This document shows positions 7,750 through 16,691 of a stretch of 64,000 nt of DNA, one piece after another. The DNA is from Clostridium cellulovorans 743B (GTDB lineage: Bacteria; Bacillota; Clostridia; Clostridiales; Clostridiaceae). Position numbers and translations under genes: made by a program. Below the pieces are notes generated by a model, which saw nothing but the letters and a program-made list of their open reading frames with translations, was not told the origin of the DNA and searched no databases. Every line of letters begins with the position of its first letter. The stretch's first letter is position 1. The stretch is taken from positions 4,774,001 to 4,838,000 of the forward strand of contig NC_014393.1 of assembly GCF_000145275.1 (NCBI RefSeq), given 5' to 3'.

Positions 7750-8355
7750 ATGGTGAAATATGCACCAAGAAAGGTATATATCAGAGAAAGTGGCGGCTAT
7801 GTGGAATTATCCTACACGGAGTTCTGCCGTTGCAGGGAATCCGACCAGACCTATATGGACAAGCTGTTTATCCCCATTCAAGGCTGTCTGCTTGAAGTCG
7901 TGAGGGAGCAATACACAGACTTCTACCGTGACAAGGAACGGTGGCGTTATCTGCAAAAATTAGATACAAAGAATAGACTGCTATCTCTCGACGGATTTAC
8001 GGACAGCGAGGGGAATCCTCTGGACTTTATCACTGATGAAGCGGTGGACATTGCAGAAACCGTTGTCAATGCGGTCATGGTGGACAGGCTGAAAGCCGCC
8101 CTGCCTTTGCTGTCGGATAGTGAACAGGAGCTGATACAGGCAATCTTTTTTGACGGACTTTCCGAGCGTGAAGTCGGGGCGAGGTTGGGCATAACCCAGA
8201 GCGTTGTAAACAAACGCAAAGCCAGAATCCTAATAAAACTAAGAAAGATAATAGAAAATTCAAATTTTCTTTTCTCATACAAAACCAATTATACCACTAC
8301 AGGATTACTTTTTCTACAAAAAACCGACTGGATCCAATCCAGCCGGCTGCATTAA
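7750..8355 (+). CDS. Sigma-70-like regulator of a conjugative element, 3' end replaced
   Basis: 201 aa as read. Residues 1-170 match the sigma-70-like proteins found next to tetracycline genes in clostridial integrative elements: MVKYAPRKVYIRES at the start, and a region-4 helix-turn-helix (LLSDSEQELIQAIFF to SEREVGARLGITQSVVNKRKARILIKLRK). The ATG at 7750 has GGGAGG 6 bases upstream. Family members normally stop soon after the last helix. Here ~30 extra residues run into AT-rich sequence up to the recombinase terminator at 8324-8346. The natural 3' end has thus been substituted at about 8250-8270, which marks the likely left prophage junction. The HTH is intact, so the protein may still work. 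Confidence 0.78.
   Translation: MVKYAPRKVYIRESGGYVELSYTEFCRCRESDQTYMDKLFIPIQGCLLEVVREQYTDFYRDKERWRYLQKLDTKNRLLSLDGFTDSEGNPLDFITDEAVDIAETVVNAVMVDRLKAALPLLSDSEQELIQAIFFDGLSEREVGARLGITQSVVNKRKARILIKLRKIIENSNFLFSYKTNYTTTGLLFLQKTDWIQSSRLH
8324..8346 (-). terminator. Terminator of the recombinase operon
   Basis: A 10-bp stem (CCGACTGGAT/ATCCAGCCGG, one G-T pair) followed in the minus direction by TTTTTT, 15 bp after the 8362 stop. It closes the leftmost prophage operon. Confidence 0.75.
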
Positions 8356-8361
8356 TCTCCA

Positions 8362-9948
8362 TTATGCTTTTATCTCTGTTCCGTCCTTAAATGTAACCCT
8401 TACATCTCCTTTTGCATAAACCGTGATGAAATCTACCAAACCGCACCATAGGTCACTGTCGAATTCAGTCAAAACTTCGTCCTGCTCAGACAATCGGTTG
8501 ATGTACTCCTTAATTACACCCGACTTTAGTTTACGCTCCTCAATCTCGGCTTTTAACTGTCCTTCCTCTTCCCTTAAGGCCTCATATCGTTCCACCATCT
8601 CATCGTAGCGTCTTAAATACTCTATCTGGTCTTGTTCCTTTCGAGCATTCTGACTAACAAATTCCTGCGTTCTTTGAATCAAAACTTTGATTTCATCTCT
8701 CACATCGTCAAGTTTCTGTTCAACTTCTGAGGTGTCACAAGCTACTCTGATAATAACATCCATGTTCTCTACCAGCTCGTCCTTATCTTTCATCACTTGA
8801 TTAAAAGCTGATACGAAAGCCTCCTGTATCTGATGTTCGTACAAATGCGGTGTTTTGCAGTTACACCCCTTCTTTTTCTTCTGGTATTTGTTATTGCATT
8901 GATACACAACCCTACGGTATTTATCGTTGGAATGCCAAACCTTGGCACCGTAAATGCCACCACAATTCCCACATCGTATCTTTGCATAATAAATGCTATT
9001 GCCCATATACTTTGTGCCGATTTTCTGTCTTCGTAAAATCTCTGCCCTTACCAAATCAAAGGTTTCCGGTGGAATGATGGGTTCGTGATGTCCTTCCACA
9101 TAATACTGTGGTATTTCCCCTTCGTTCTTCTTTTTCTTCTTTGTCAAAAAGTCAACTGTATACTCTTTCTGCAAAAGTGCATCCCCTTTGTACTTCTCGT
9201 TTGTAAGAATCTGAATCACCGTAGAACACCACCATTTATCTTTTCCCATTGGTGTAGGAATACCCATCTCCGTAAGTTTTTCTGCAATCTTGTAATGCGA
9301 AAATCCCTCAAGGTAAAGTTTGTAAATAAGTCTGACTATCTTTGCCTGCTCCTCGTTGATTACAAATTCCCCATTCGGTCCCTTATCATACCCAAGGAAA
9401 TTTGAATAAGCCAAGCTGACCTTACCGTCTGCAAAGGCTTTTCTCTTACCCCAAGTGGTGTTCTCTGAAATACTGCGTGATTCTTCCTGTGCCAAAGAAC
9501 TCATTATCGTAATAAGGAGTTCTCCCTTTGCATCGAGCGTCCAGATATTCTCCTTTTCAAAGAAAATCTCCACGCCCTTTTCTTTCAGTTTTCTTACTGT
9601 CACGAGGGAATCAACCGTGTTTCTCGCAAATCGGCTGACCGACTTTGTAATGATCAGGTCAATTTTTCCATCAAGTGCATCCTGCACCATTTCGTTGAAT
9701 CCGTCTCGTCGATTCGTGTTTGTTGCTGATATACCTTCGTCCGTGTAAACCTTTACAAATTCCCAATCTTCTCTGCTCTTTATGTAGGTTGTATAATAAT
9801 CCACCTGCGCCTCGTAGCTTGTTGCCTGTTCTTCTGTATCCGTTGAAACACGGGCATATCCTGCAACTCTTCGTCTTCTAATCGAAGTTATCGGCTGAAA
9901 ATCAAAACGATTGATGGTAGCAGGTATTACCGTTACTTTCTTTGCCAT
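8362..9948 (-). CDS. Large serine recombinase, phage integration
   Basis: A 528-aa large serine recombinase. The catalytic domain spans ~25-175 (nucleophile in YARVSTDTEEQ, SVSRFARN, SLAQEESRS), and the Recombinase domain ~180-300 (NFLGYDKGPNGEF, WWCSTVIQILTNEKYKGD). A zinc ribbon sits at ~345-395 (CGNCGG ... CNCK) and a long charged coiled coil at ~405-490. All domains of a functional integrase are present. Its start overlaps the 3' end of the 9933-11438 recombinase by 16 bp, so the two are translated together. It sits at the extreme left end of the prophage beside the interrupted sigma-like gene, the expected site of an integrase. Confidence 0.9.
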   Translation of the reverse strand: MAKKVTVIPATINRFDFQPITSIRRRRVAGYARVSTDTEEQATSYEAQVDYYTTYIKSREDWEFVKVYTDEGISATNTNRRDGFNEMVQDALDGKIDLIITKSVSRFARNTVDSLVTVRKLKEKGVEIFFEKENIWTLDAKGELLITIMSSLAQEESRSISENTTWGKRKAFADGKVSLAYSNFLGYDKGPNGEFVINEEQAKIVRLIYKLYLEGFSHYKIAEKLTEMGIPTPMGKDKWWCSTVIQILTNEKYKGDALLQKEYTVDFLTKKKKKNEGEIPQYYVEGHHEPIIPPETFDLVRAEILRRQKIGTKYMGNSIYYAKIRCGNCGGIYGAKVWHSNDKYRRVVYQCNNKYQKKKKGCNCKTPHLYEHQIQEAFVSAFNQVMKDKDELVENMDVIIRVACDTSEVEQKLDDVRDEIKVLIQRTQEFVSQNARKEQDQIEYLRRYDEMVERYEALREEEGQLKAEIEERKLKSGVIKEYINRLSEQDEVLTEFDSDLWCGLVDFITVYAKGDVRVTFKDGTEIKA

Positions 9949-11438
9949 ACGCTCTTTTTCCTTTCTTTGTCATTTAATTCAAATCTTTCATCGAAAACCA
10001 CCATGTCCTCAAAGGTGCTTGCAAATAAGGGTTCATAGTCCTTGCTTTGCAAAATTTCCTGCACAGCCTGTCTTACTTCTTCATCCAAGACCCTTTTTGC
10101 AGAACAGTTCTTGCAATTCCAAACCTTTACCTTTTGTTTCTGCCCGGCGGGTCCCATTTTCCAAGTGTCGCTTTCCAACTTACCGCCACAACAACCGCAG
10201 GTCAGTTTCCCGGAAAAACCGCTGTAGCCTTTCTTGTAGGCTCGCATAACCTTCTTCACACTTCCGTTGTTTAATAGAAACTCAACCCTATCCAAATGGA
10301 TGGTTATCTGCTCCACCCTTCTTCTGACTTCATCTTCATCAAAGTTTTCTGCTCCTAAAGCGGTCATGGCAGCATCCATAAGTTCCGTTTCATAAATTGG
10401 TCGAAGTTCACACTCTCCTTTGCCCTTACGCTCTCTGGTGTTGCAATTCCACTTCTTACCGTATTTTGTGGTTCTTCTGCTGACGGAACACCCGCAACAG
10501 CCACACTTGACCATTCCAGAAAAGGCAGTCTTAATAAAGTCCTTATTTGGCATTGCCTTTGCACGTTCCTGTTTTATCTGCTGAACCTTTGCAAAGTCCT
10601 CAACCGAAACCAACGGCTCAAACATCTCTTCTACTGCATACTGTGGCAATTCTCCCTTGTTGTACTTTCTGACATGGTTCTCATTGATGTAGTTTTTCTG
10701 TAAAACCATCGTTCCCGTGTAAGAAATACTCGAAAGGATATTCTTAATCGTGGAATCATCCATCGGAACTCCGCTTTGCCCCACCACTCCATCAGCCTCT
10801 AAACCTTTGGCTATGGAATATGCAGGTTCTCCTGCCAAGTACCGTCTGTAAATGTCTTTTACCACTTTTCCCTGTTCCGAAATGATACGGAACATCTCTC
10901 CATCCCACCTGTAGCCGTATGGAGCCTTATGACCATTTGGAATTCCTTGTTGGAAACGCTTACGAATTGCCCACTTGATATTTTCTGAAATGCTGCGTGA
11001 CTCTTCCTGTGCAAAGGAAGCAAGAAGTGTAAGAAGAAGTTCTCCATCGTCTGACATGGAATGGATGCGTTCTCTCTCGAAATAAACATCGATGCCGAGT
11101 TCCTTTAGGTGTCTTGTAACCTGTAAAGTATCAACCGTGTCTCTTGCAAATCGGCTGATGGACTTTACAAGCACAAGATCGATAAGTCCGGCTTCGCAAT
11201 CTTCCACCAGTCGGTTGAAATCATCACGTTTTTTTCTGCTTGTACCCGTGATGGCTTCGTCTGCATAAACACCTACATACTTCCATTCCGGATTACTCTG
11301 AATATAGGAACTAAAGTAACTTACCTGTGCTGACAAAGAATGTAATAATTCATCATCAGAAACACGGGCATAAGCAGCAACTCTTATTCTTCTTTTTACA
11401 CTTGGCAATGTCGCATGAATCGTTGTAATTACTGGCAT
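9933..11438 (-). CDS. Second large serine recombinase, phage integration
   Basis: 501 aa from the ATG at 11438, chosen because AAGGAGGGTCAAA precedes it. The catalytic domain carries the nucleophile in YARVSDDELL, SISRFARD and SFAQEESRS. The Recombinase domain (~175-290) is followed by two separate zinc ribbons, CGCCGCSV (~330) and CGCCGGKL/CKNCSAKR (~425-465). It is divergent from its overlapping partner, so this is not a recent duplication. Tandem recombinases may act as a heteromeric integrase, or one may be an accessory or directionality subunit. A conserved phage promoter lies just upstream at 11462-11490. Confidence 0.88.
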   Translation of the reverse strand: MPVITTIHATLPSVKRRIRVAAYARVSDDELLHSLSAQVSYFSSYIQSNPEWKYVGVYADEAITGTSRKKRDDFNRLVEDCEAGLIDLVLVKSISRFARDTVDTLQVTRHLKELGIDVYFERERIHSMSDDGELLLTLLASFAQEESRSISENIKWAIRKRFQQGIPNGHKAPYGYRWDGEMFRIISEQGKVVKDIYRRYLAGEPAYSIAKGLEADGVVGQSGVPMDDSTIKNILSSISYTGTMVLQKNYINENHVRKYNKGELPQYAVEEMFEPLVSVEDFAKVQQIKQERAKAMPNKDFIKTAFSGMVKCGCCGCSVSRRTTKYGKKWNCNTRERKGKGECELRPIYETELMDAAMTALGAENFDEDEVRRRVEQITIHLDRVEFLLNNGSVKKVMRAYKKGYSGFSGKLTCGCCGGKLESDTWKMGPAGQKQKVKVWNCKNCSAKRVLDEEVRQAVQEILQSKDYEPLFASTFEDMVVFDERFELNDKERKKSVWQRK

Positions 11439-11461
11439 TTTGACCCTCCTTTCCATGTGAC

Positions 11462-11490
11462 ATATTCCCGTACTATTCGGTTTGTATCAA
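11462..11490 (-). promoter_or_regulatory. Conserved phage promoter, copy 1
   Basis: On the minus strand: TTGATA (11485-11490), a 17-bp spacer ending ATAGTACGG, then GAATAT (11462-11467). It overlaps the end of the SHOCT gene and lies 24 bp before the recombinase start. Three further copies with the same spacer sequence occur at 31151, 32970 and 34149. Confidence 0.65.
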
Positions 11491-11658
11491 GTCAATGTCG
11501 AACAATAAACTACTCAAATTTGGACGGTATTTTTCACGGAAAATTGTATCAATCTGCTTATATTCTTCTTTGCTAATAAGCCCTTGATTTAAGAGGTTTT
11601 TGACCTTACTCATGGTCGTTTGATAGAGTCTTTCGTTTCTAAACGCTTCCTTAGTCAT
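11473..11658 (-). CDS. SHOCT-domain small protein
   Basis: 61 aa from the ATG at 11658, which is preceded by GGAGGTGGC. The core VKNLLNQGLISKEEYKQI is the short C-terminal SHOCT (bacterial oligomerisation) motif. Its start overlaps the stop of the HTH/zinc gene, so the two are translationally coupled. Small SHOCT proteins often accompany phage recombinases, but their role there is not established. Confidence 0.75.
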   Translation of the reverse strand: MTKEAFRNERLYQTTMSKVKNLLNQGLISKEEYKQIDTIFREKYRPNLSSLLFDIDLIQTE

Positions 11659-12061
11659 CAATGCCACCTCCAAATCTGTCTGCGATATAACATTCATGGC
11701 TGCAATACTTACGGTTTGCATTGCCGTATACCGTAAATGGCTTTTTACAATATGGACACTCATATTCGTACATGGCTTTGCGATTGACCTTATCAAGGTG
11801 AGCATTCCACCACTTGTTTCTGCATCTATCCGAACAAAACTTCTTTTTCTTTCTTCCGGGATTTTGTTTTATGGCCACCCCACAGCAAAGGCACACATCC
11901 TTTTTCACCTCTCCCTGTTCTGCCATCTTTCCTCCAAGACCATGTCTTCTGCAGTAAGTTTTGACGGTGTTCTCCGAAAGTTCCATCTGTTCTGCGATTT
12001 TCTTATATCCCAATCCGGCTTCTCTTAAATTTCCAATCTGAATCTTCTGTGCGTCTGTCAT
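11651..12061 (-). CDS. HTH and zinc-finger regulator of the integration operon
   Basis: 136 aa. The N-terminal ~40 residues form a sigma region-4/HTH-like segment (GLGYKKIAEQMELSENTVKTYC). Two Cys4 clusters follow: CLCCG...CSDRCRNKW (~55-85) and CPYCKKPF...CSHECYIADRF (~100-130). The ATG at 12061 is preferred because GGAGGTGTGGCT precedes it; a GTG two codons earlier lies on the ribosome site. Similar proteins are annotated as sigma-like in Clostridia prophages. It heads the operon of SHOCT and two recombinases, so a regulator of integration or excision is a reasonable inference. The conserved leader element (12117-12160) sits about 55 bp upstream of its start. Confidence 0.75.
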   Translation of the reverse strand: MTDAQKIQIGNLREAGLGYKKIAEQMELSENTVKTYCRRHGLGGKMAEQGEVKKDVCLCCGVAIKQNPGRKKKKFCSDRCRNKWWNAHLDKVNRKAMYEYECPYCKKPFTVYGNANRKYCSHECYIADRFGGGIDD

Positions 12062-12116
12062 AGCCACACCTCCACAAGTTATTGAAGGAACGTGCCATCG
12101 TTACGAAGTTTTCCCT

Positions 12117-12160
12117 TCACTATCCTTGGGTCACGAAAATCCATTTTGAACGGATTTATT
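12117..12160 (-). promoter_or_regulatory. Conserved leader element, copy A
   Basis: On the minus strand, in the order read: a short hairpin AAATCCG-TTCAAAA-TGGATTT (one G-T pair), then the invariant 17-mer TGACCCAAGGATAGTGA (12117-12133). The same arrangement occurs four times at 45.1-45.44 kb. It lies in the 5' leader of the HTH/SHOCT/recombinase operon. Confidence 0.7.
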
Positions 12161-12213
12161 TTTATCCTTCTAGTGGCTATGTAAACGAAACGCCCCTTTT
12201 TCCCCTTTTTGAG

Positions 12214-12255
12214 CAAAAAAAATAAGCCTGCAGACTCCAAACGGAATCCACAGGC
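12214..12255 (-). terminator. Terminator of the phage late operon
   Basis: The stem opens GCCTG and closes CAGGC with further internal pairs (GGATTCC/GGAGTC region), followed in the minus direction by TTATTTTTTTT. It lies 13 bp after the endolysin stop and ends the structural/lysis operon. Confidence 0.75.
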
Positions 12256-12267
12256 CTACTGTGTCAC

Positions 12268-13734
12268 TTATACTCTTTTTACATAATCAAGGGAAATCCA
12301 TCCTGCACCGGACTTTAACTTGCCCCATTTGGTTGCACCCTTACCATCGGACTCTTCCACAATGGTATATACTCCCTTTGGAATATACTTCGTTCTTGCA
12401 TAGTTCGTTCCTGGACCCTTACGGATATTAAGGTCAGAGATGCTGACCTTTACAAGATAAGGTTCAAATGCTGTGTTGGAATACAGCACTTTCCCGGACT
12501 CATCAAATACGGAATAACCCTTATTCTCATCAGCGCACTTCTTTGCATATTCCAAATTATGATATGCACCCTTCTGTGATGCCGCATCCGCCCATGTCTT
12601 ACGCACACGATACCATACTTCTTTTTCTTCTACAGGCTTTTCAACCTTAGTACCGATAATGGCATTAAGGATAGTAAGAATCTTACCACCATAGCCTTTG
12701 CCTGTTGCCCAGCCTTTTCCATTCGGATTTTCCTTTTGACCGAGCCAATCCACATATTCTGCACTTCCTCTTGTGACATATTTGAATCGTGGGTCTACAC
12801 ATTCATTCACAAGAGCATCTGCACAGGCATAAGCCTTTAAGTGCTGAATCTGTGCCCTGATACCAAGCTGTGCAGTATCAAAGGAATTTCCCGTTTTACC
12901 CTTAGAAGTTACACCCATACCACAGTAGTTGTTCTGTGCAAGTGTTACGGCAGTCCCTTCGAATTTGAAGTTACCTGTTTCCAGACAAGACTGTGCGAAT
13001 GCAATATCTCCTCTTACTCCCTCTGCCTTGCCTTCTGATAAGTAAAGCGGAATCATATCAATTACCGACTGAGCCACAGATGGGTTCTTTGCTTTAATGT
13101 AAGCCGCCATCTGTTCTGCTGTTGCAACTGCTGTTCCCATAATCTTCGTATAGGAACTCGTATCCTCTGTAACCATTGCAGCTTTTACATCCTTACGGAA
13201 TCCATCCATTGTGTAACCCATGCCAAGCTGTGTCCACAAATGTTCTGGGTCTCCGTGGTTACTTGCCACACCACGAGCATGACCTTCCTTATGGCTTATA
13301 ATGACACCATCTGCTGTTGGGTCTAAGCTATACTCCGTACAGAGCATTGCAAACAACTCCACAGCCGCCTCATAGGTTCTTTTGGCTACAGCTTTTGCCT
13401 CTTCCAAGTTAGAACAGGTAAATGAAGAACCGCCTGTGTACTTGATGCAGGCAGGCTCGCACATTTCTACACCGATATGGGTATTATTACTTGAGCCACC
13501 ACCATGCCATCCTCTGTGATTCCAAGGAAGTGTCTGATACACCGTTCCATCATTACCATCAATAAATGCGTGGACACAGGCTCTGTCATAAGAAGACTTG
13601 TTCCACGAATTAATAAAGGCTAATGCCTTCGGTTGGGAACACCCAACCGAATGAAGCATCAGCCCTAAGACAGTAATTTTCTTCCCTGCCTTATAACAGG
13701 GATTGTTTGTCATAATAGATTCAATTAACTTCAT
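12268..13734 (-). CDS. Phage endolysin: amidase, glucosaminidase and SH3 domains
   Basis: 488 aa from the ATG at 13734, with GGAG 5 bases upstream. An N-terminal N-acetylmuramoyl-L-alanine amidase (amidase_2) spans ~10-170 with zinc-ligand histidines in MLHSVG and SNHGDPEHLW, plus HAFID and GWHGGG. A glucosaminidase-type domain follows at ~195-355 (IAFAQSCLETGNF, QNNYCGMG, LGIRAQIQHLKAYA). An SH3b cell-wall binding domain closes the protein (~425-488, LNIRKGPGTNY, GWISLDYVKRV). The two catalytic domains cut different peptidoglycan bonds. The gene starts one base after the holin stop. No signal peptide is seen, as expected for holin-dependent release. Confidence 0.93.
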   Translation of the reverse strand: MKLIESIMTNNPCYKAGKKITVLGLMLHSVGCSQPKALAFINSWNKSSYDRACVHAFIDGNDGTVYQTLPWNHRGWHGGGSSNNTHIGVEMCEPACIKYTGGSSFTCSNLEEAKAVAKRTYEAAVELFAMLCTEYSLDPTADGVIISHKEGHARGVASNHGDPEHLWTQLGMGYTMDGFRKDVKAAMVTEDTSSYTKIMGTAVATAEQMAAYIKAKNPSVAQSVIDMIPLYLSEGKAEGVRGDIAFAQSCLETGNFKFEGTAVTLAQNNYCGMGVTSKGKTGNSFDTAQLGIRAQIQHLKAYACADALVNECVDPRFKYVTRGSAEYVDWLGQKENPNGKGWATGKGYGGKILTILNAIIGTKVEKPVEEKEVWYRVRKTWADAASQKGAYHNLEYAKKCADENKGYSVFDESGKVLYSNTAFEPYLVKVSISDLNIRKGPGTNYARTKYIPKGVYTIVEESDGKGATKWGKLKSGAGWISLDYVKRV

Positions 13735-13735
13735 G

Positions 13736-14146
13736 CTACTCCTCGCTTTCTGCATCTTCATGCAACTGCTTCAATACAAGTTTCAGTTTTTCAGGAATTG
13801 GCAGACCTAAAATCCCGGCATTCTCTAAAAGTGATACACCTTCGTTAGAAAGGTAAAAGAAAATGACCGCTGTTCTAAGTACGCTGCCTGTTCCAATCAC
13901 CTGCACATCCAGAATGTTTGACATTCCCACAAGGATGAATATCAACACCTTACGGCAGATACCTCTGAAACCTACTTCGCTAGAGAGTGTTTTGTTGGAA
14001 ATTGCACACATCACACCAGTCACATAATCAGCAACTACAAATACAACAAGTGCAATCAACAGTCCGTCACAACCTCCAAGGAAGTATCCGAGCCATCCAC
14101 CAATGACCGTAAATACAGCCTGAATTCCATTCCAAAATGCTTTCAT
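13736..14146 (-). CDS. Phage holin (TcdE/phage_holin_4 type)
   Basis: 136 aa from the ATG at 14146, preceded by AAAGGAGGACAAAACC. It has hydrophobic segments at ~10-50 (VFTVIGGWLGYFL, LLIALVVFVVADYVTG) and ~68-105 (ILVGMSNILDV, VIFFYLSNEGVSLLENA), and a charged C-terminal tail, the plan of the phage_holin_4 family. It forms membrane lesions that let the adjacent endolysin reach the wall. Confidence 0.9.
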   Translation of the reverse strand: MKAFWNGIQAVFTVIGGWLGYFLGGCDGLLIALVVFVVADYVTGVMCAISNKTLSSEVGFRGICRKVLIFILVGMSNILDVQVIGTGSVLRTAVIFFYLSNEGVSLLENAGILGLPIPEKLKLVLKQLHEDAESEE

Positions 14147-14219
14147 GGTTTTGTCCTCCTTTAAATTTTTGTATAAAAAAAGCAACCACCCTTTCGAGCA
14201 ATTGCTAATTTCCATATAC

Positions 14220-16691
14220 CTATATCTGCTTTGGTAACCATTCCCACAGTCTCATATCTTCCTGTCCTAAAGACCACATACAAGTGCCTCTTAACTTCCA
14301 CCGATATGCTGCCTGGTTAATCCAATACACAAGACTGTCCACATCTTGGTAATACAGAATAGAAAAACCATCTGCATCTCCAAGGAAAAGCCTTGAAATC
14401 CATATATTTATATCCTTGGGAATAATCTTAACTGAGTAATCATTCCCACAGGATAACGACTCCATCGTATGTGAATGGTAAAAATCATATTCAAGTGATA
14501 TTTCCTCACTTCGTGTAGTGGATTCCTCCACATCGCTTGTGAGCGTAAACACTTGAAACTCATCATTCCATACACAGTTCGTTCTTGCAATTCTGCCAAA
14601 GGATGATGTCTTGCCATCCGGCATAATCACATCAAAGCGTTCATATGGCTCATATGTCCATGCATCACCCATACGCAGCAGTTCGCAAATGGATGTATTG
14701 TCAGAACGATACCCTGCATAACCTCCCGTAAATCCGCTCACGTTTGCCGTAAAACGAAGAACAGAAGAAGAACCGGAATAAACCCTTACCTTTCCATTTC
14801 TGATTCGCATTTCTACGGTATAAACGCTTGGATCCGTTCGTAAGGATGCATCCGTGTTTTTTGCAATCTCCGTAGCATAACTTCCAATCAATGTCGAACC
14901 ATTGTACAGTTCTACTGCCTGATTAGAGATATTAAGACAACAATATAGACTGCCACAAAATACACCAGCTCTGCCACTACCGTTCTTTAGAAAACCAAGT
15001 CGCGCTCTAATGTGTATGTCCTTAAAGCCTGAATAGTCCCACATAAGGTCTCCATATCCTTCAAGCTGCGAGTAGACTCTTTCTGTCGAATACTCATCTT
15101 CTCGCCATATACTCCATTTCCCACTATCGGTTTTCCAGAACCCTGTTTCAAGCACACCACTATCTCTGAAATCTTCATACCAAACAAGTGCCGAGTCTGG
15201 CTTTCTTCTAAGCATTTCAAGTGTCAGCTTAAAACCTTTGTCGGGTCCAACCATATTGCCATCCACATCTTTAAATTGTCTCGGAGCAACCACATAGGTG
15301 GCATCCCCCGCTGATGGATACTCATTGAATGCCGAGCAGACCCTAAAACCATAAAACTGTACCCCTTTTACATCAACAGATACTTTTATCGTATGTGTTC
15401 CGGCAGACAAAGCCACACCTTTTGCAAGTGTTTTCCAGAAGGTTGTTCTCCAATACGGCCACCACAATCGGCTCTCATAGAAATGTACTTCTGCCCCATC
15501 AATGCTTATATAAACACCGTTCTTATCCCAAAACGGATAACATAGCCTTACTGCAATATCATAAGTTCCAGCCGATGCAACCGTAAAGTTGTATGTAGCC
15601 GTACCTTCATCACCTAAAGAAACCATGCTGTCTGATACTGAAACAACACCTGTGTATTTGTCAGGAGTACCTCCACCCCGGTCAACATAGATAGTTCCAA
15701 ACTCTGCCTTCTGCTCCTTGCTATAGGCTGTCAGATACTTTCTTCCGTTATAGGAACTTGCTATCTGTGGCTGTGATCGGGAAGTGGCATCCTGCCCTTC
15801 CATGTAGTCATACACCTGTGGCAATGCCCACGGTACTTTATTGTCATCATCCCAATAAGACAGAATTGGAATAAAAGGCTGTGGTGGAGCATCTCCCGTG
15901 AAGTTATACTTTCCTTTCATCCAGTTCTGTGCTGCATAATAGGTATTGGAAGTCCCTCTGTATGTCTTTCCGATATTTGCCGGGTCATCGTAAATCTGCC
16001 AGTTCCATCCATAAGTCGGCATTCCAAGAAACACCTTCTTTGGATTCATAACCTTAGAGGCATAATCATAAATTCCCTCAAGCCAACTTCTCGGAGATAC
16101 GGGTCCAGGAGCAGAACCTGCCCAAGCCATACCATAACTCATGATGGATGCTGTATCGCAGTATTTATCCAAATCGGCATACACGCACCAGTTCTCTCCA
16201 CCAACCGAACCATTCACGGAAGTCATGCCCGGCAGACAGATATTCATGTGTTTGGATGAATCATATCCCTTTACTGTGTTATAAATATTGGCAAACATCT
16301 GTGTAGATGCCTTGTGTGTGGAATATCCATCTCCTTTTTCCAAGTCAATGTCAATTCCGTCACACCAAGAATATTTTTTCATAATTCTTACAATCTCAGA
16401 AAGAAACATATCCTGTGCACCATCTGTATTATCCCTAAGTGCTTTAAAAATACTGTTGCTACCATCGTTTGCTACAGTAAGCAGCCACTTGATATGAGAC
16501 CACTTGTTGATGTAAGTGAGCATATTGGAAATGGCAACACCAGACTCATAAATCTCTCCTGTTGCTTTTACCTTAAAAGAAAAAAGACCAATCTGACTGA
16601 TTCGGTCTCCATAATCCCTAAGTGCCTGATACATTCGGGTATTTCCCATGAATGTCCACACCATGACTTGTCTTCCTTCAAGCGTATTCAT
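14220..16691 (-). CDS. Tail-associated GH18-fold glycosidase with inserted carbohydrate-binding modules
   Basis: 823 aa. The N-terminal ~310 residues are a GH18 barrel of the chitinase/spore-cortex-hydrolase type, with the active-site motif DGIDIDLE (~114-121, final Glu the proton donor) and MSYGMAW and GMPTYGW strands. A carbohydrate-binding-like beta domain follows (~355-465), then a concanavalin-like segment (~500-650). The last ~50 residues (ILYYQDVDSLVYWINQ to WSLGQEDMRLWEWLP) look like the final strands and helix of a GH18 barrel. The start ATG overlaps the previous stop. It lies between tail and lysis genes, so wall or glycan degradation during adsorption is likely. Confidence 0.82.
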   Translation of the reverse strand: MNTLEGRQVMVWTFMGNTRMYQALRDYGDRISQIGLFSFKVKATGEIYESGVAISNMLTYINKWSHIKWLLTVANDGSNSIFKALRDNTDGAQDMFLSEIVRIMKKYSWCDGIDIDLEKGDGYSTHKASTQMFANIYNTVKGYDSSKHMNICLPGMTSVNGSVGGENWCVYADLDKYCDTASIMSYGMAWAGSAPGPVSPRSWLEGIYDYASKVMNPKKVFLGMPTYGWNWQIYDDPANIGKTYRGTSNTYYAAQNWMKGKYNFTGDAPPQPFIPILSYWDDDNKVPWALPQVYDYMEGQDATSRSQPQIASSYNGRKYLTAYSKEQKAEFGTIYVDRGGGTPDKYTGVVSVSDSMVSLGDEGTATYNFTVASAGTYDIAVRLCYPFWDKNGVYISIDGAEVHFYESRLWWPYWRTTFWKTLAKGVALSAGTHTIKVSVDVKGVQFYGFRVCSAFNEYPSAGDATYVVAPRQFKDVDGNMVGPDKGFKLTLEMLRRKPDSALVWYEDFRDSGVLETGFWKTDSGKWSIWREDEYSTERVYSQLEGYGDLMWDYSGFKDIHIRARLGFLKNGSGRAGVFCGSLYCCLNISNQAVELYNGSTLIGSYATEIAKNTDASLRTDPSVYTVEMRIRNGKVRVYSGSSSVLRFTANVSGFTGGYAGYRSDNTSICELLRMGDAWTYEPYERFDVIMPDGKTSSFGRIARTNCVWNDEFQVFTLTSDVEESTTRSEEISLEYDFYHSHTMESLSCGNDYSVKIIPKDINIWISRLFLGDADGFSILYYQDVDSLVYWINQAAYRWKLRGTCMWSLGQEDMRLWEWLPKQI

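Noticed and set aside
7403..7756. 117-codon open frame before the sigma-like gene
   Set aside because: It spans two terminator hairpins, has no ribosome site placed well, shows no recognisable protein pattern, and overlaps the true start region of the sigma-like gene.
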